Positions 35,800 through 45,172 of a stretch of 64,000 nucleotides of DNA are shown here, piece by piece. The stretch comes from Sphingobacterium sp. JB170 (GTDB taxonomy: Bacteria > Bacteroidota > Bacteroidia > Sphingobacteriales > Sphingobacteriaceae): NCBI RefSeq assembly GCF_900163865.1, contig NZ_FUKU01000030.1:1-64000 (forward strand). The letters run 5' to 3'. Below the pieces are notes generated by a model. The model saw only the letters and a list, made by a program, of their open reading frames with translations. It made no database searches and was not told the origin of the DNA. Both the position numbers and the translations under genes were made by a program. The first letter of the stretch is position 1, and the number at the start of each line of letters is the position of its first letter.

Positions 35800-36133
35800 A
35801 TTAGGATAGAAAACACGAAGAGATTGGACGTTAAGAAATTACAGATAATTCGTACGAGGTCGGTATATTTAAAACAGCCTCGTTGCGCGACGACATGAAT
35901 ATCGCTCGGTATATGCATAACGGACTAATACCAAATCTTATACGTACCATTAACCTATACAATTCAGACATGCATATGATTGATTCCACACCCGAGCAAA
36001 GGCTGTCGACCGAATGTATTCCGTAACCGACCCTCGACTCAAAAGGCTAGACCTCACGAAGGTATAAATTCAGGACATCGCCGCCTTTTTAGAACCAGTG
36101 ACTGGGGAAGTATACAAACATCCGCGACCATAA
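35800..36133 (+). pseudogene. Decayed C-terminal part of a cytochrome c peroxidase
   Basis: Three pieces in two frames match the end of di-haem cytochrome c peroxidases (MauG-like). DRKHEEIGR, an in-frame TAA, EITDNSYEVGIFKTASLRD, then ARYMHNGLIPNLIRTINLYN line up with the FKTPSLRN...APYMHNG...DFYN pattern (from about 35835). After a frame change, LDLTKV, in-frame TAA and IQDIAAFLEPVTGEVYKHPRP (to the stop at 36131-36133) match the usual end. Haem-binding CxxCH sites would be upstream and are not seen. At least two stops and one frameshift. Confidence 0.72.
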
Positions 36134-36403
36134 CTACCGCGCGAGTACTATTTCAATAATAAATAAAACAGCTATAAATAAGACACTTACAATATTTTGT
36201 AAAAAAATAATAATAAAATATACAATATATAGAATTCCATAACGTTTTATACTTAAAGAGAGTACCATAATCTCGAGGGATTTTAAATTTATAATAAAAA
36301 TAAAGGCTCTTATGATATCTAAAAAAGAATAGACACTCGGTTTATTCAAAAATAGAAACAGAGAAACAGAAAATAAAAAGGATATCAAATTTAAAAGAGT
36401 TGA
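36134..36403. other. Very AT-rich interval
   Basis: About 270 bases of markedly AT-rich DNA. A hydrophobic minus-strand frame of 84 codons exists, but its composition is that expected of AT-rich random sequence. Nothing is supported here. Confidence 0.3.
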
Positions 36404-36442
36404 GAAAGGGTTTAGAGTTATCTAAACCCTTTCGTATTTTTT
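36404..36442 (+). terminator. Strong hairpin terminator without an identified gene
   Basis: A perfect 13-bp stem (36404-36416 with 36421-36433) with a GTTA loop, followed by T-rich sequence. The upstream plus-strand gene is only the decayed peroxidase, so it may be the terminator of that former gene or of an unrecognised RNA. Confidence 0.65.
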
Positions 36443-36793
36443 CAATATTTTGCCATTACAGTACGGAAACCTAAACCGCCATTATTTCAGAAAATCGTTT
36501 TCCGGCGAGCAAACAACACCTACTATATAGACCGAAAACCACATAAATAGCAGGAATTCAGGGAGAATATGGGCAATATTTAATAATTTGTTTACTTTAA
36601 AAAATATATTTTCTATATTAGAAGACGGAAACGTAAAAAACCCTAATAAACATAGGTTTAAGCAATTACAAACAAAATCTTAAAAAAAGAGTTTATAACT
36701 TCAAAATGGTACCGCGGAGCACAAAATTTTGCATTCTGTATGTAAAGTGGCACAAAATTAGTAAGTAATCTATCAATCTTAAATTTAAATATA
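36443..36793. other. Upstream region of the HU gene
   Basis: About 350 AT-rich bases. They should contain the promoter of the HU gene, but no convincing TTG/TAnnTTTG pair is seen. TGGCAC near 36747 recalls a sigma-54 -24 element, but the -12 part does not follow. Confidence 0.3.
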
Positions 36794-37090
36794 ATGAACA
36801 AAGCAGACTTGATTAAGCACGTTGCCAGCGAGGCTGGTATTACGCAAGCACAGGCAGAGAAAGCCGTAAACAGTTTTACAGGAGCAGTGTCGTCGTCCTT
36901 ATCGCAAGGTGAGCCTGTTACTTTAATTGGATTCGGAACTTTCGGAATTTCTGACCGTGCAGCGCGTAATGGTAGGAACCCGCAAACAGGCGCCACTATT
37001 AAAATAGCAGCTAAAAAGCTTCCTAAATTTACTGCTGGTAAAGCACTAAAAGAGGCTGTTGATAGCCCCAAAAAAGGTAAGAAAAAGTAA
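36794..37090 (+). CDS. HU-family DNA-binding protein
   Basis: A 98-residue HU/IHF-type protein: [32 protein letters not shown] forms the helical dimer part, [30 protein letters not shown] the DNA-gripping arms with the conserved NP, and a Lys-rich end (PKKGKKK) is as usual in Bacteroidota. It bends and compacts DNA. It has its own terminator (37100-37133). Confidence 0.95.
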   Translation: MNKADLIKHVASEAGITQAQAEKAVNSFTGAVSSSLSQGEPVTLIGFGTFGISDRAARNGRNPQTGATIKIAAKKLPKFTAGKALKEAVDSPKKGKKK

Positions 37091-37099
37091 AGAACCATA

Positions 37100-37133
37100 A
37101 TAATAGGAAGTTCTAGGGCTTCCTATTATTTTA
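37100..37133 (+). terminator. Terminator of the HU gene
   Basis: A perfect 10-bp stem (37101-37110 with 37119-37128) with loop TTCTAGGG, followed by TTTT. Confidence 0.8.
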
Positions 37134-37285
37134 CATACCGGTCTTTTTCCCCTTTCGATCGCACGCGTTAACTTCTCCTTTTTCCCCTCCTTAGCGACGA
37201 AAACTATCCCCATTTAATTATATCTTTAGACAATTTAAATTTGGTAGATTTGCTTGCGAAAAGCAATTCACACTGTCTTAAATTT

Positions 37286-38449
37286 ATGATAAAAACAATA
37301 TTAAACTGTATTATACTCTGTTTAGCTGCTTTAACAATCTTCGCACAAGAAAATAAAATTGGCAAACGGAGTCGAGACTACGGCATTTCCATCGGTGTGC
37401 TTCCCACAGGAAAAAATAATGCGATAACCGACGTTGACGGTGTGCAGGTCGGGCAAGTCACGATAAACAAAGGCGACACAATTCACACCGGCGTAACAGC
37501 GATTATACCACACCCAGGGAATGTTTTTCAACAAAAGGTGCCTGCGGGGCTATTTGTAGGTAATGGTTTCGGCAAGATGGCCGGCATAAGCCAAATAAAT
37601 GAACTCGGGAATATTGAAACCCCCATTGTATTAACAAATACGCTCAATGTTGGCACGGCGATGCAGGCAGTCGTGAATTATACTTTATCGCAGCCAGGAA
37701 ACGCGAAAATTAAATCGGTGAATGCCATTGTGGGTGAAACCAACGATGCTACCCTAAATGATATTCGTGGTACCCACGTCCGCGAATCAGACGTATTAAA
37801 CGCAATCCAAAACGCGAAACCAGGAAGGGTGCAGGAAGGAAATGTCGGCGCCGGAACGGGCACCGTATGTTTCGGTTTTAAGGGCGGTATTGGAACGGCG
37901 TCGCGCGTACTATCAGAAAAACTAGGTGGTTACACGGTCGGTGTGCTTGTTCAAAGTAATTATGGTGGGGTACTACAAATAAACGGCGCACCGATCGGAC
38001 AGGAGCTGCAACAGTTTTCATTTTCCAATGCGCTTCTCAACAACGTAGATGGCTCCTGCATGGTAATTATCGCCACGGACGCCCCCTTATCGGATCGCAA
38101 TCTGGAGCGCCTTGCAGCGCGCGCATTCTTAGGTTTGGGAAAGACCGGAGGAATTGCCTCAAACGGCAGCGGGGAATATTTCTTAGCTTTTTCAACGCAC
38201 AAATCGGTTCGCGTACCCTACCAATCTGCCAGCACTGAACTCAATCAACCCACGCTTCACAATGACGCGATGTCACCACTATTTATGGCCGCAATTGAAG
38301 CCACGGAAGAAGCGGTAATCAATTCGCTGTTTGCGGGCGTAACCGTTAAAGGACACCAAAAGACTGTTCCTTGCTTACCCTTGGACAAAGTTCTTCCTCT
38401 ACTAAAAAAATATAACGCACTCTCACCCGTCGGAAATATCAAAAAATAA
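37286..38449 (+). CDS. P1-family peptidase (DmpA/L-aminopeptidase-D-esterase type)
   Basis: From ATG 37286 the product is 387 residues with a signal peptide ending IFAQ. DVDGVQVGQVTI, HTGVTAIIPH, GNGFGKMAG, NVGAGTGTVCFGFKGGIGTASRVL and IASNGSGEYFLAFST are typical of the DmpA fold, self-processing enzymes that hydrolyse N-terminal residues. The NGSG motif probably contains the Gly-Ser cleaved during maturation. Substrate is unknown; beta-aminopeptidases belong to the same family. The class IV aminotransferase gene follows 2 bases after the stop, so one transcript is likely. Confidence 0.85.
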   Translation: MIKTILNCIILCLAALTIFAQENKIGKRSRDYGISIGVLPTGKNNAITDVDGVQVGQVTINKGDTIHTGVTAIIPHPGNVFQQKVPAGLFVGNGFGKMAGISQINELGNIETPIVLTNTLNVGTAMQAVVNYTLSQPGNAKIKSVNAIVGETNDATLNDIRGTHVRESDVLNAIQNAKPGRVQEGNVGAGTGTVCFGFKGGIGTASRVLSEKLGGYTVGVLVQSNYGGVLQINGAPIGQELQQFSFSNALLNNVDGSCMVIIATDAPLSDRNLERLAARAFLGLGKTGGIASNGSGEYFLAFSTHKSVRVPYQSASTELNQPTLHNDAMSPLFMAAIEATEEAVINSLFAGVTVKGHQKTVPCLPLDKVLPLLKKYNALSPVGNIKK

Positions 38450-38451
38450 AA

Positions 38452-39300
38452 ATGAACACACCACAAGTAATAATAAATGGCGTAATGCACCGAGAGAATA
38501 CCGCTTCATTGAGAATCGATGATTTATCGATCGTTCGCGGTTACGGTATATTTGACTTTTTAAAAACAGTCGACAATCATCCTGTATTTTTGGAAGACAA
38601 TTTAGATCGGTTTTTCCATTCTGCGGACCAAATGGATTTAACCGTTCCTTTTTCGCGTCAAGAAATTCGGGAACAGATTCACATGCTCATGCAGGCGAAC
38701 ACCATCCCCAACTCAGGCATCAAAATATTGCTTACCGGAGGGTACAGTCCCGACGGGTATACTATCATCGCTCCAAATTTGATTATTACACAATCCCACC
38801 TGGAGCGAAATGTAGCCAGTGAAAAACGAGGCGTACGCTTAGTTACCTTTCCTTATCATCGCGCCTTTGGTACCGTCAAGTCGATCGATTATGTAATGGG
38901 GATAAAAGCATTAAAGAAAGCAAAAGAGGCCGGTGCGGACGACGTTGTATACACCCAAGACGACCTTATATCTGAATGCCCAAGAGCAAACATCTTTTTT
39001 GTAGATAAAAACGGAACACTCCTTACACCAAATGACGACGTGCTGGCGGGGATTACACGTAAACATATCCTGACGATTGCTAAAAATATCTGTCCAGTTG
39101 AAGCTAGGGATATTACGTTAACCGATATGCAAAATGCAAAAGAAGCATTTATAACCAGTACGACCAAAAACATCACACCGGTTACGGCAATCGACAACAT
39201 TAATTATGGTCCCGGAGCTGGTCCCTTGACTAGAAAATTACAAGAATCCTTAGAAGAATTAATTTTTAAAAACTACGGCATATTCCCGCCAATCGATTAA
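38452..39300 (+). CDS. Class IV aminotransferase
   Basis: A 282-residue fold-type IV PLP enzyme: FGTVKSIDYVMGIKALKKAKEAGADDVVY with the PLP lysine, ISECPRANIFFVD the phosphate-binding part, and AGITRKHILTIAKN following. It belongs with D-amino-acid/branched-chain aminotransferases; specificity cannot be told. Its pairing with a P1-family peptidase, which can release unusual amino acids, suggests that the aminotransferase uses the peptidase's products. This is inference. The other class IV gene at 13670 is only distantly similar. Confidence 0.85.
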   Translation: MNTPQVIINGVMHRENTASLRIDDLSIVRGYGIFDFLKTVDNHPVFLEDNLDRFFHSADQMDLTVPFSRQEIREQIHMLMQANTIPNSGIKILLTGGYSPDGYTIIAPNLIITQSHLERNVASEKRGVRLVTFPYHRAFGTVKSIDYVMGIKALKKAKEAGADDVVYTQDDLISECPRANIFFVDKNGTLLTPNDDVLAGITRKHILTIAKNICPVEARDITLTDMQNAKEAFITSTTKNITPVTAIDNINYGPGAGPLTRKLQESLEELIFKNYGIFPPID

Positions 39301-39421
39301 AGGATTTGGCTACCGTCGCCGCTATTGCCCTTAAGATAGCGTGCCTACCGAAATTAAGAAAAGAACGGCAGGTCTGATTGGGTCATTTTCCAATGAAATG
39401 ATCCTGCATCCGAATAAAATG

Positions 39422-40663
39422 TTATTCAGCCGCTTTATTCAATTTTTTGGAATTATTGAATTTCCTTTTTCGGTTATTTTGAAACTTGGAAGGCTTTCCT
39501 CCCTTGCTTTTTGCTCTCGGATTGTATTCCGGTCCAGCGGGGAAACCCTCGGGTACAGGAATTTTAGGAACTTCCTTCTCGATTAATCTTTCGATACGCG
39601 AAAATTTCCCTTGATCTTTATCATTAATAAAAGTAATCGCCGTTCCGGTCGTTGCTGCGCGGGCGGTCCGCCCTACTCTATGGACGTAATCTTCGGGGTC
39701 TGGTGGAACATCATAATTCACGACCAGGCTTATTCCTACAATATCTATTCCCCTTGAGATCACATCAGTACCAACCAGTACCTTCAAACGTTTCGCTTTA
39801 AAGCGCTGCATGATCTCCTCGCGTTTCACCTGCTCCAAATCCGAGTGAAACCCTTCTACTTCCAAACCAGCTTTTGAAAGCTCTCTGGTAAGCTTTTTAA
39901 CGATATCTTTTTTGGAGGCAAAGATAATCGTACTCAAATACTTGGGATTGCGCAATATCTGTTTGATGAGATCATTTTTATGCTCATCATACACCAAATA
40001 AGCTTGTTGATCAATCCCTTCAGAGGGTTTAGAAATCGCAACACTTATTTCAGCTGGCGTATCCAATATCTTTTTGGCAAGCGTGCGGATCTTTGGTGGC
40101 ATCGTTGCGGAGAATAATAAACTCTGCCGCTTTTTAGGCAGGTAACTGATAATCCGCATTATATCATCGTTAAAACCCATATCTAACATACGGTCGGCCT
40201 CATCGAGCACCAGATGTTCGAGTGCACTGAAGTCAAACTTATTCGAACTCATATGTGCAATCAATCGACCCGGGGTAGCTACAATAATATTTACACCGTC
40301 ATGTATAGCACGCTTTTGCTGCTCATAACCAATGCCATCGCCCCCGCCGTATACACATATTGATGTAGCACCAGTAAAATAACCAAAACCCATAATCTGC
40401 TGGTCGATCTGCATCGCTAACTCACGCGTGGGAACAAGGATAAGTGTATTCACTTGGTCCTTTTTATTTAATGTTATTTTATTCAAAATTGGGAGCAGGT
40501 AGGAAGCTGTTTTTCCAGTACCTGTTTGGGCACAAGCAATTAAATCTTGTTGTTTTAATATTAGTGGGATCGTTTGTTCTTGGATCGGCGTCGCATCTGC
40601 AAAGCCCATACTATCTAATCCTTCTTCAAGCGGCTCAGAGAAGCCAAATTCGGTAAATTTCAA
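39422..40663 (-). CDS. DEAD-box ATP-dependent RNA helicase
   Basis: A 413-residue helicase with the motifs in order: Q motif (FGFSEPLEEGLDSMGFADATPIQEQTIP), AQTGTGKT, PTRELA, TPGRL, DEAD (VLDEADRMLDMGF), SATMP, VGTDVISRGIDI and HRVGRTARA. A short basic tail with Asn/Lys-rich end (FQNNRKRKFNNSKK) follows. It unwinds RNA, probably in ribosome assembly or mRNA turnover, and resembles RhlE. It converges on the class IV aminotransferase. Confidence 0.95.
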   Translation of the reverse strand: MKFTEFGFSEPLEEGLDSMGFADATPIQEQTIPLILKQQDLIACAQTGTGKTASYLLPILNKITLNKKDQVNTLILVPTRELAMQIDQQIMGFGYFTGATSICVYGGGDGIGYEQQKRAIHDGVNIIVATPGRLIAHMSSNKFDFSALEHLVLDEADRMLDMGFNDDIMRIISYLPKKRQSLLFSATMPPKIRTLAKKILDTPAEISVAISKPSEGIDQQAYLVYDEHKNDLIKQILRNPKYLSTIIFASKKDIVKKLTRELSKAGLEVEGFHSDLEQVKREEIMQRFKAKRLKVLVGTDVISRGIDIVGISLVVNYDVPPDPEDYVHRVGRTARAATTGTAITFINDKDQGKFSRIERLIEKEVPKIPVPEGFPAGPEYNPRAKSKGGKPSKFQNNRKRKFNNSKKLNKAAE

Positions 40664-40861
40664 AATATTCTAATTCGTTTGCGTTAAAAGTAAACTAATA
40701 TTCTCAATTACACAACTATTTCAGCGCTAAGTATCAAGCAGTACGATCGTCAATTGAATAGAAAATTCAGAATATAACAACGTCAAAACGATTATCGGGG
40801 AGTAACCATTGCACGCTTGGCGCTCCGCATGGTGGTTTTTCTGTCTCGGTAGTATAACTAT

Positions 40862-40899
40862 GAAAAAATCCCACATAAGAGATTAGCTTATATGGGATA
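40862..40899 (-). terminator. Terminator of the small secreted-protein gene at 40930
   Basis: A 12-bp stem with one mismatch (40868-40879 with 40887-40898) and, on the minus strand, a run of six T. It lies about 30 bases after the stop at 40930. Confidence 0.7.
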
Positions 40900-40929
40900 T
40901 AGAATAATATCGATCGCTTTGTATGTGCC

Positions 40930-41268
40930 TTACTTCGCGTCGCGCTCTTGAACAAATTTCGTATAAAGCGGCTTTTGTTCATCGCTCAATTGTTCTGCAA
41001 TTTTTGCATCAGCGGAGGCTTTCAAACTTCCCTTTTGCTGTTCTAGTGCGTCTGCAGACAAGGAACCATCTGCTTTTAATGCTGCCTTAGCTTTTTTATG
41101 TTCTAAGACGACGTCGTAAATTGCGGTCTGTTGCTCACTAGTCAGCGTTAACTTTTCAGTTAACTTTTCCACGGTTGCTGTTGCCTTTTCCTCTGGTGTA
41201 CCGTCCTGTGCAAATGTTAGCGTTAACGCAAATAGGAAACTGAGTCCCGTTAAAATTAGCTTTTTCAT
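40930..41268 (-). CDS. Small exported helical protein
   Basis: A 112-residue protein with a signal peptide (MKKLILTGLSFLFALTLTFAQ) and a helical rest: VEKLTEKLTLTSEQQTAIYDVVLEHKK, then repeated QKG/AEQLSDEQKPLYTKF. The LTxEQ and LSDEQ steps recall Spy/CpxP-like and DUF4890-like periplasmic proteins, which bind unfolded proteins or metals. The match is only approximate. It has its own terminator and an upstream gap of about 175 bases. Confidence 0.6.
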   Translation of the reverse strand: MKKLILTGLSFLFALTLTFAQDGTPEEKATATVEKLTEKLTLTSEQQTAIYDVVLEHKKAKAALKADGSLSADALEQQKGSLKASADAKIAEQLSDEQKPLYTKFVQERDAK

Positions 41269-41444
41269 CGTTTTAAATTTTTTAGTGGTAAAATAAGAAT
41301 TCCAAAATTTATACTAAAAGAACGACCGAAACTGAAAATAGTTTCACTAATTGTATCTTTTTTGTTACAAATTAACACTTTTTAACGAAAATATATTGAT
41401 ATTCAATAAGTTAATACTGAATAACAACAACTTAGGTAGCACAG

Positions 41445-42602
41445 TTATACCGCGCTCTCGGCCAATGCCGTTTCTAAATCATTGATCAAATCGGCTGGAT
41501 CCTCGATACCCACCGATAAACGAAGCATGTTTTCCAGCACACCAACTTTTTCACGTTCGGCAATAGACATCGACCCGTGGCTCATCGTTGCCGGGTGATT
41601 AACTAAAGATTCTACCCCACCTAAGGAATCGGCAACGGCAAACACCTTGAAGCGCGATGCTATTCGAAATGTTTCCTTCAAGTCTGCATTTTTTAATACA
41701 ATAGAGACCATCCCTCCAAAACCACGCATCTGCTTTTTTGCGATTTCATGCCCGGGGTGATCCAGGAAACCCGGCCAATAGACTTTTTCAATTTTAGGAT
41801 GGGTTTTTAAATAATTGGCGACAAGTGTTCCATTTTCGCAATGTGCTTTCATACGCAAATGCAGGGTCTTTAAACCCCGTAAACATAAAAAGGCATCTTG
41901 CGGCCCTGGTGTTGCTCCACACGTATTATAATAAAACCGTAATTGTTTATACAATTCAGGCGTGTTCAGAATTAACGCGCCCATAACTACGTCAGAGTGC
42001 CCATTAAGATACTTGGTGGCCGAATGCATAACGATGTCAGCACCGAGCTCTAACGGGTTTTGTAAATACGGCGAGGCAAATGTATTATCAACGACATGAA
42101 TAATATTATGCTCTTCGACTAGAGCACTTAAAGCCGCAATATCTGCTATTTTCAGCGTCGGGTTTGTTGGCGTCTCTACCCATAGCATTCTAGTTTTCTC
42201 TGTGATCGCTGTCTCAACTTGTGTCAGGTCAGCGAGGTTAACGAATACGAACCGGATACCGTAGTTCTCGTATACCTTCGTAAATAACCGATATGATCCG
42301 CCATACAAATCTTCCCCAGCAACCACTTCATCCCCGGGTTTGAGTAGCCTTAATACAGTATCAATCGCCGCCATCCCGCTGGCAAAGGCAAGTCCATATT
42401 TTCCTCCTTCGAGTGCCGCTAAACAATCTTCTAATGCGCGTCTTGTAGGGTTTGATCCCCGAGAATATTCATACCCCAAGTGTACCCCTGGTGCGGATTG
42501 CTTATAGGTTGATGTCTGGTATATTGGAGTCATAATTGCCCCGGTGGAGGGGTCTGGTTGCTGTCCGGCATGTATCGCTTTGGTAGCAAATTTGTAATCC
42601 AT
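41445..42602 (-). CDS. Cys/Met metabolism PLP enzyme (cystathionine gamma-synthase/lyase)
   Basis: A 385-residue trans-sulfuration enzyme: YEYSRGSNPTRRALEDCLAALEGG (substrate loop), DNTFASPYLQNPLELGADIVMHSATKYLNGHSDVVMGA with the PLP lysine, and LSVGIEDPADLINDLETAL at the end. The family covers cystathionine gamma-synthase (MetB), cystathionine lyases and O-acetylhomoserine sulfhydrylase; motifs do not decide. No SAM or other riboswitch is seen upstream. Confidence 0.9.
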   Translation of the reverse strand: MDYKFATKAIHAGQQPDPSTGAIMTPIYQTSTYKQSAPGVHLGYEYSRGSNPTRRALEDCLAALEGGKYGLAFASGMAAIDTVLRLLKPGDEVVAGEDLYGGSYRLFTKVYENYGIRFVFVNLADLTQVETAITEKTRMLWVETPTNPTLKIADIAALSALVEEHNIIHVVDNTFASPYLQNPLELGADIVMHSATKYLNGHSDVVMGALILNTPELYKQLRFYYNTCGATPGPQDAFLCLRGLKTLHLRMKAHCENGTLVANYLKTHPKIEKVYWPGFLDHPGHEIAKKQMRGFGGMVSIVLKNADLKETFRIASRFKVFAVADSLGGVESLVNHPATMSHGSMSIAEREKVGVLENMLRLSVGIEDPADLINDLETALAESAV

Positions 42603-42723
42603 ATGCGTGTACTTTATATTAAAATTCCTTTTGGATCCTATTGTTTAACAAATCAAATTTAACGAATTAAATGCCAATTATTGGAAATAAAAGTCCCTCC
42701 AGCAGACAAATCCGAACAATAGA

Positions 42724-43506
42724 TTAAAATAAAAGTGGGCTAGGCAATAAAAAAGTATATTGAAGTTCTTTGGTAATTTTATCCCCACGCACGATCTTTT
42801 GAAAGCTATCCGAATTTTCGAACGAGCTGGGGAGACTAAGGCCATGCTTGTTCGCCGAGGCCAATATAACATCTCGCTTTAAGGGATGTTCGGGAGAGAC
42901 AATATTATACAACCTCTCTTTTAATACTTGGGTAAACCCTAAATACATCAACTCGATTAGGTCAAATAAATGAATAAAATTTGCCTTTTGATCTCCCGTG
43001 GTGCAGCATCTATCTTGAAAATATTTAGCGAATACACGGTTCATTCCAAACAAACCTCCTAAACGGTATATTGTAGTCCGATCGTTATTTAATATAGAAC
43101 GTTCAGCGATCGCTAGATTACTGGTGTCCGACACTATAACTTCTTCGGTAAACTCACCCGATATGTCGGGGTAAACACCTATGGAACTTAAAAATATATT
43201 TTTTCTAAACTCAATCGTCCCCAAAAACCGTGTGATATTTTCAAATCGTCGCCGAACGCGATTAGAATCTAAACTACGGACAGCCGGTACACTTGTCACC
43301 ACATAGTCAAACCGCGTGGGCAGGTCGTCCAATGTTGCGGGATTTTCGAAATCCATGATAAACGCATAAATACCATCGTCGTTTAGACGTTGGCATTTAT
43401 CCGTCCGTGTAGTAGTGGCATACACCTGATGACCGCGTTTTTGCATCTCTTTGCCAAACGCCTCACCAACCCAGCCACAACCTAAAATTAAAAATGTTAA
43501 AGCCAA
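42724..43506 (-). CDS. NAD(P)-binding Rossmann-fold protein (epimerase-like)
   Basis: A 260-residue protein with ILGCGWVGEAFGKEMQKRGHQV near its start, a nucleotide-binding loop, and VTSVPAV and FLSSIGVYP, which recalls the catalytic strand of extended SDR proteins, though the YxxxK motif is not clear. It resembles YeeZ-type proteins. Function unknown. The start is TTG at 43506, because the glycine loop follows within eight residues and no ATG precedes it. It is 12 bases after proS, in one transcript. Confidence 0.7.
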   Translation of the reverse strand: MALTFLILGCGWVGEAFGKEMQKRGHQVYATTTRTDKCQRLNDDGIYAFIMDFENPATLDDLPTRFDYVVTSVPAVRSLDSNRVRRRFENITRFLGTIEFRKNIFLSSIGVYPDISGEFTEEVIVSDTSNLAIAERSILNNDRTTIYRLGGLFGMNRVFAKYFQDRCCTTGDQKANFIHLFDLIELMYLGFTQVLKERLYNIVSPEHPLKRDVILASANKHGLSLPSSFENSDSFQKIVRGDKITKELQYTFLLPSPLLF

Positions 43507-43518
43507 GTCTTTTAAAAA

Positions 43519-44991
43519 TTAATAAGCCTTAGCAAATAGCACGCGGTGTTTCGAAGGCTTGCCCGTAAAGATACACACGCCTTCTTCTTGCTCGACATCG
43601 AGTGGAATACAACGAATAGTAGCTTTGGTCTCCTCTTTGACTCGTTTCTCTGTTTCAACAGTACCATCCCAGTGACACAAGATAAACCCACCTTTATTGT
43701 CTAGCACCTCTTTAAACTCCTGGTAAGATTCTACTGGCGTAATGTGACTATCTCGAAAATCACGTGCTTTTTGATAAATATTCTCTTGAATAATACCCAA
43801 TAGATTTTCAATGGTTACCGCTAAACCCTCTTGCGAAACAGTTTCTTTCGATTGAATATCGCGGCGTGCAAGTTCGACTGTACCGTTCTGCATATCTCGG
43901 GATCCAATAGCGATACGCAATGGCACCCCTTTGAGCTCCCACTCCGCAAACTTATAGCCGGGACGCTGGGTGTCTCTATCGTCATATTTGACCGACACAT
44001 CCATCCCGTTTAATTCCTGGGTAAGCGTACGTACATATGCGTCGAGCGCATCCTTTTCTTGCTCTGTCTTAAAAATTGGTACAATAACGACTTGAATAGG
44101 TGCCAACTTCGGAGGCAAAACCAGCCCCTGATCATCGGAATGTGCCATAATCAGAGCCCCCATTAACCGCGTCGAAACTCCCCAAGAAGTTGCCCAGACA
44201 TTTTCTAACTTCCCTTCTTTGGACGTAAATTTAACGTCGAATGCTTTAGCAAAATTCTGACCTAAGAAATGTGATGTACCCGCCTGTAAAGCTTTTCCAT
44301 CCTGCATTAGCGCTTCAATACAATAGGTGTCCAACGCACCAGCAAATCGTTCGTTTTCTGTTTTACGCCCCCGAACAACCGGCACCGCTAATGTATTTTC
44401 TGCAAAATCGGCATACACGTCTAACATACGTTCAGCCTCTTCGATGGCTTCCTTTTCGGTGGCATGTGCAGTGTGCCCCTCCTGCCATAAAAATTCAGTC
44501 GTACGCAAAAATAAGCGTGTCCGCATTTCCCACCGTACAACATTTGCCCACTGGTTAACAAGAATTGGTAAATCGCGATACGATTCGATCCAACCTCTAT
44601 ACGTGTTCCAGATAATTGTCTCCGAGGTTGGACGAACAATAAGTTCTTCTTCAAGTTTCGCCTCTTCATCCACAACAATATTCCCACTTCCGTCATTTTT
44701 TAAACGATAATGGGTAACAACCGCGCATTCGGTCGCAAAACCTTCCACGTGTGAGGCTTCTTTTGAGAAATACGACTTGGGTATAAATAAGGGGAAATAA
44801 GCATTTGAATGACCTGTTTCTTTAAATCGCTTATCGAGAACCGCCTGCATGCGCTCCCAAATTGCATATCCATAGGGCTTAATGACCATACATCCGCGAA
44901 CGGCTGCGTATTCAGCTAAATCAGCTTTAATTACTAAGTCATTGTACCACTGTGAATAATCCTCACTGCGACTTGTTATTCCTTTTCCCAT
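43519..44991 (-). CDS. proS: Prolyl-tRNA synthetase
   Basis: A 490-residue class II synthetase of the shorter archaeal/eukaryotic-like ProRS type. [23 protein letters not shown], then [22 protein letters not shown] (motif 2), [16 protein letters not shown] and [20 protein letters not shown] (motif 3) are present. The anticodon-binding domain (about 290-400) and a C-terminal zinc-like domain ending in AKAY follow. It charges tRNA-Pro. The downstream epimerase-like gene is probably cotranscribed. Confidence 0.95.
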   Translation of the reverse strand: MGKGITSRSEDYSQWYNDLVIKADLAEYAAVRGCMVIKPYGYAIWERMQAVLDKRFKETGHSNAYFPLFIPKSYFSKEASHVEGFATECAVVTHYRLKNDGSGNIVVDEEAKLEEELIVRPTSETIIWNTYRGWIESYRDLPILVNQWANVVRWEMRTRLFLRTTEFLWQEGHTAHATEKEAIEEAERMLDVYADFAENTLAVPVVRGRKTENERFAGALDTYCIEALMQDGKALQAGTSHFLGQNFAKAFDVKFTSKEGKLENVWATSWGVSTRLMGALIMAHSDDQGLVLPPKLAPIQVVIVPIFKTEQEKDALDAYVRTLTQELNGMDVSVKYDDRDTQRPGYKFAEWELKGVPLRIAIGSRDMQNGTVELARRDIQSKETVSQEGLAVTIENLLGIIQENIYQKARDFRDSHITPVESYQEFKEVLDNKGGFILCHWDGTVETEKRVKEETKATIRCIPLDVEQEEGVCIFTGKPSKHRVLFAKAY

Positions 44992-45172
44992 TTAATTAGT
45001 TTGTTATACTTGTATCAAATTATGTATTTTTTTTGTCTTATTGCAAAACCATCATGTGCAATTTGACTTTTATTTATATTTTTGGGCAGGGGGTTAAACC
45101 TCCTGTAAAAATACGCGTCTAAGTTAATAATTAAAGACTGTATTAAAGAAAGTTTTAACTGAAGTGACTGCT

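Noticed and set aside
36134..36388. 84-codon hydrophobic minus-strand frame
   Set aside because: It has only the composition of AT-rich noise, no start context and no conserved pattern.
41269..42723. Possible SAM riboswitch before the Cys/Met enzyme gene
   Set aside because: No conserved stem arrangement was seen in the bases upstream of the start at 42602.
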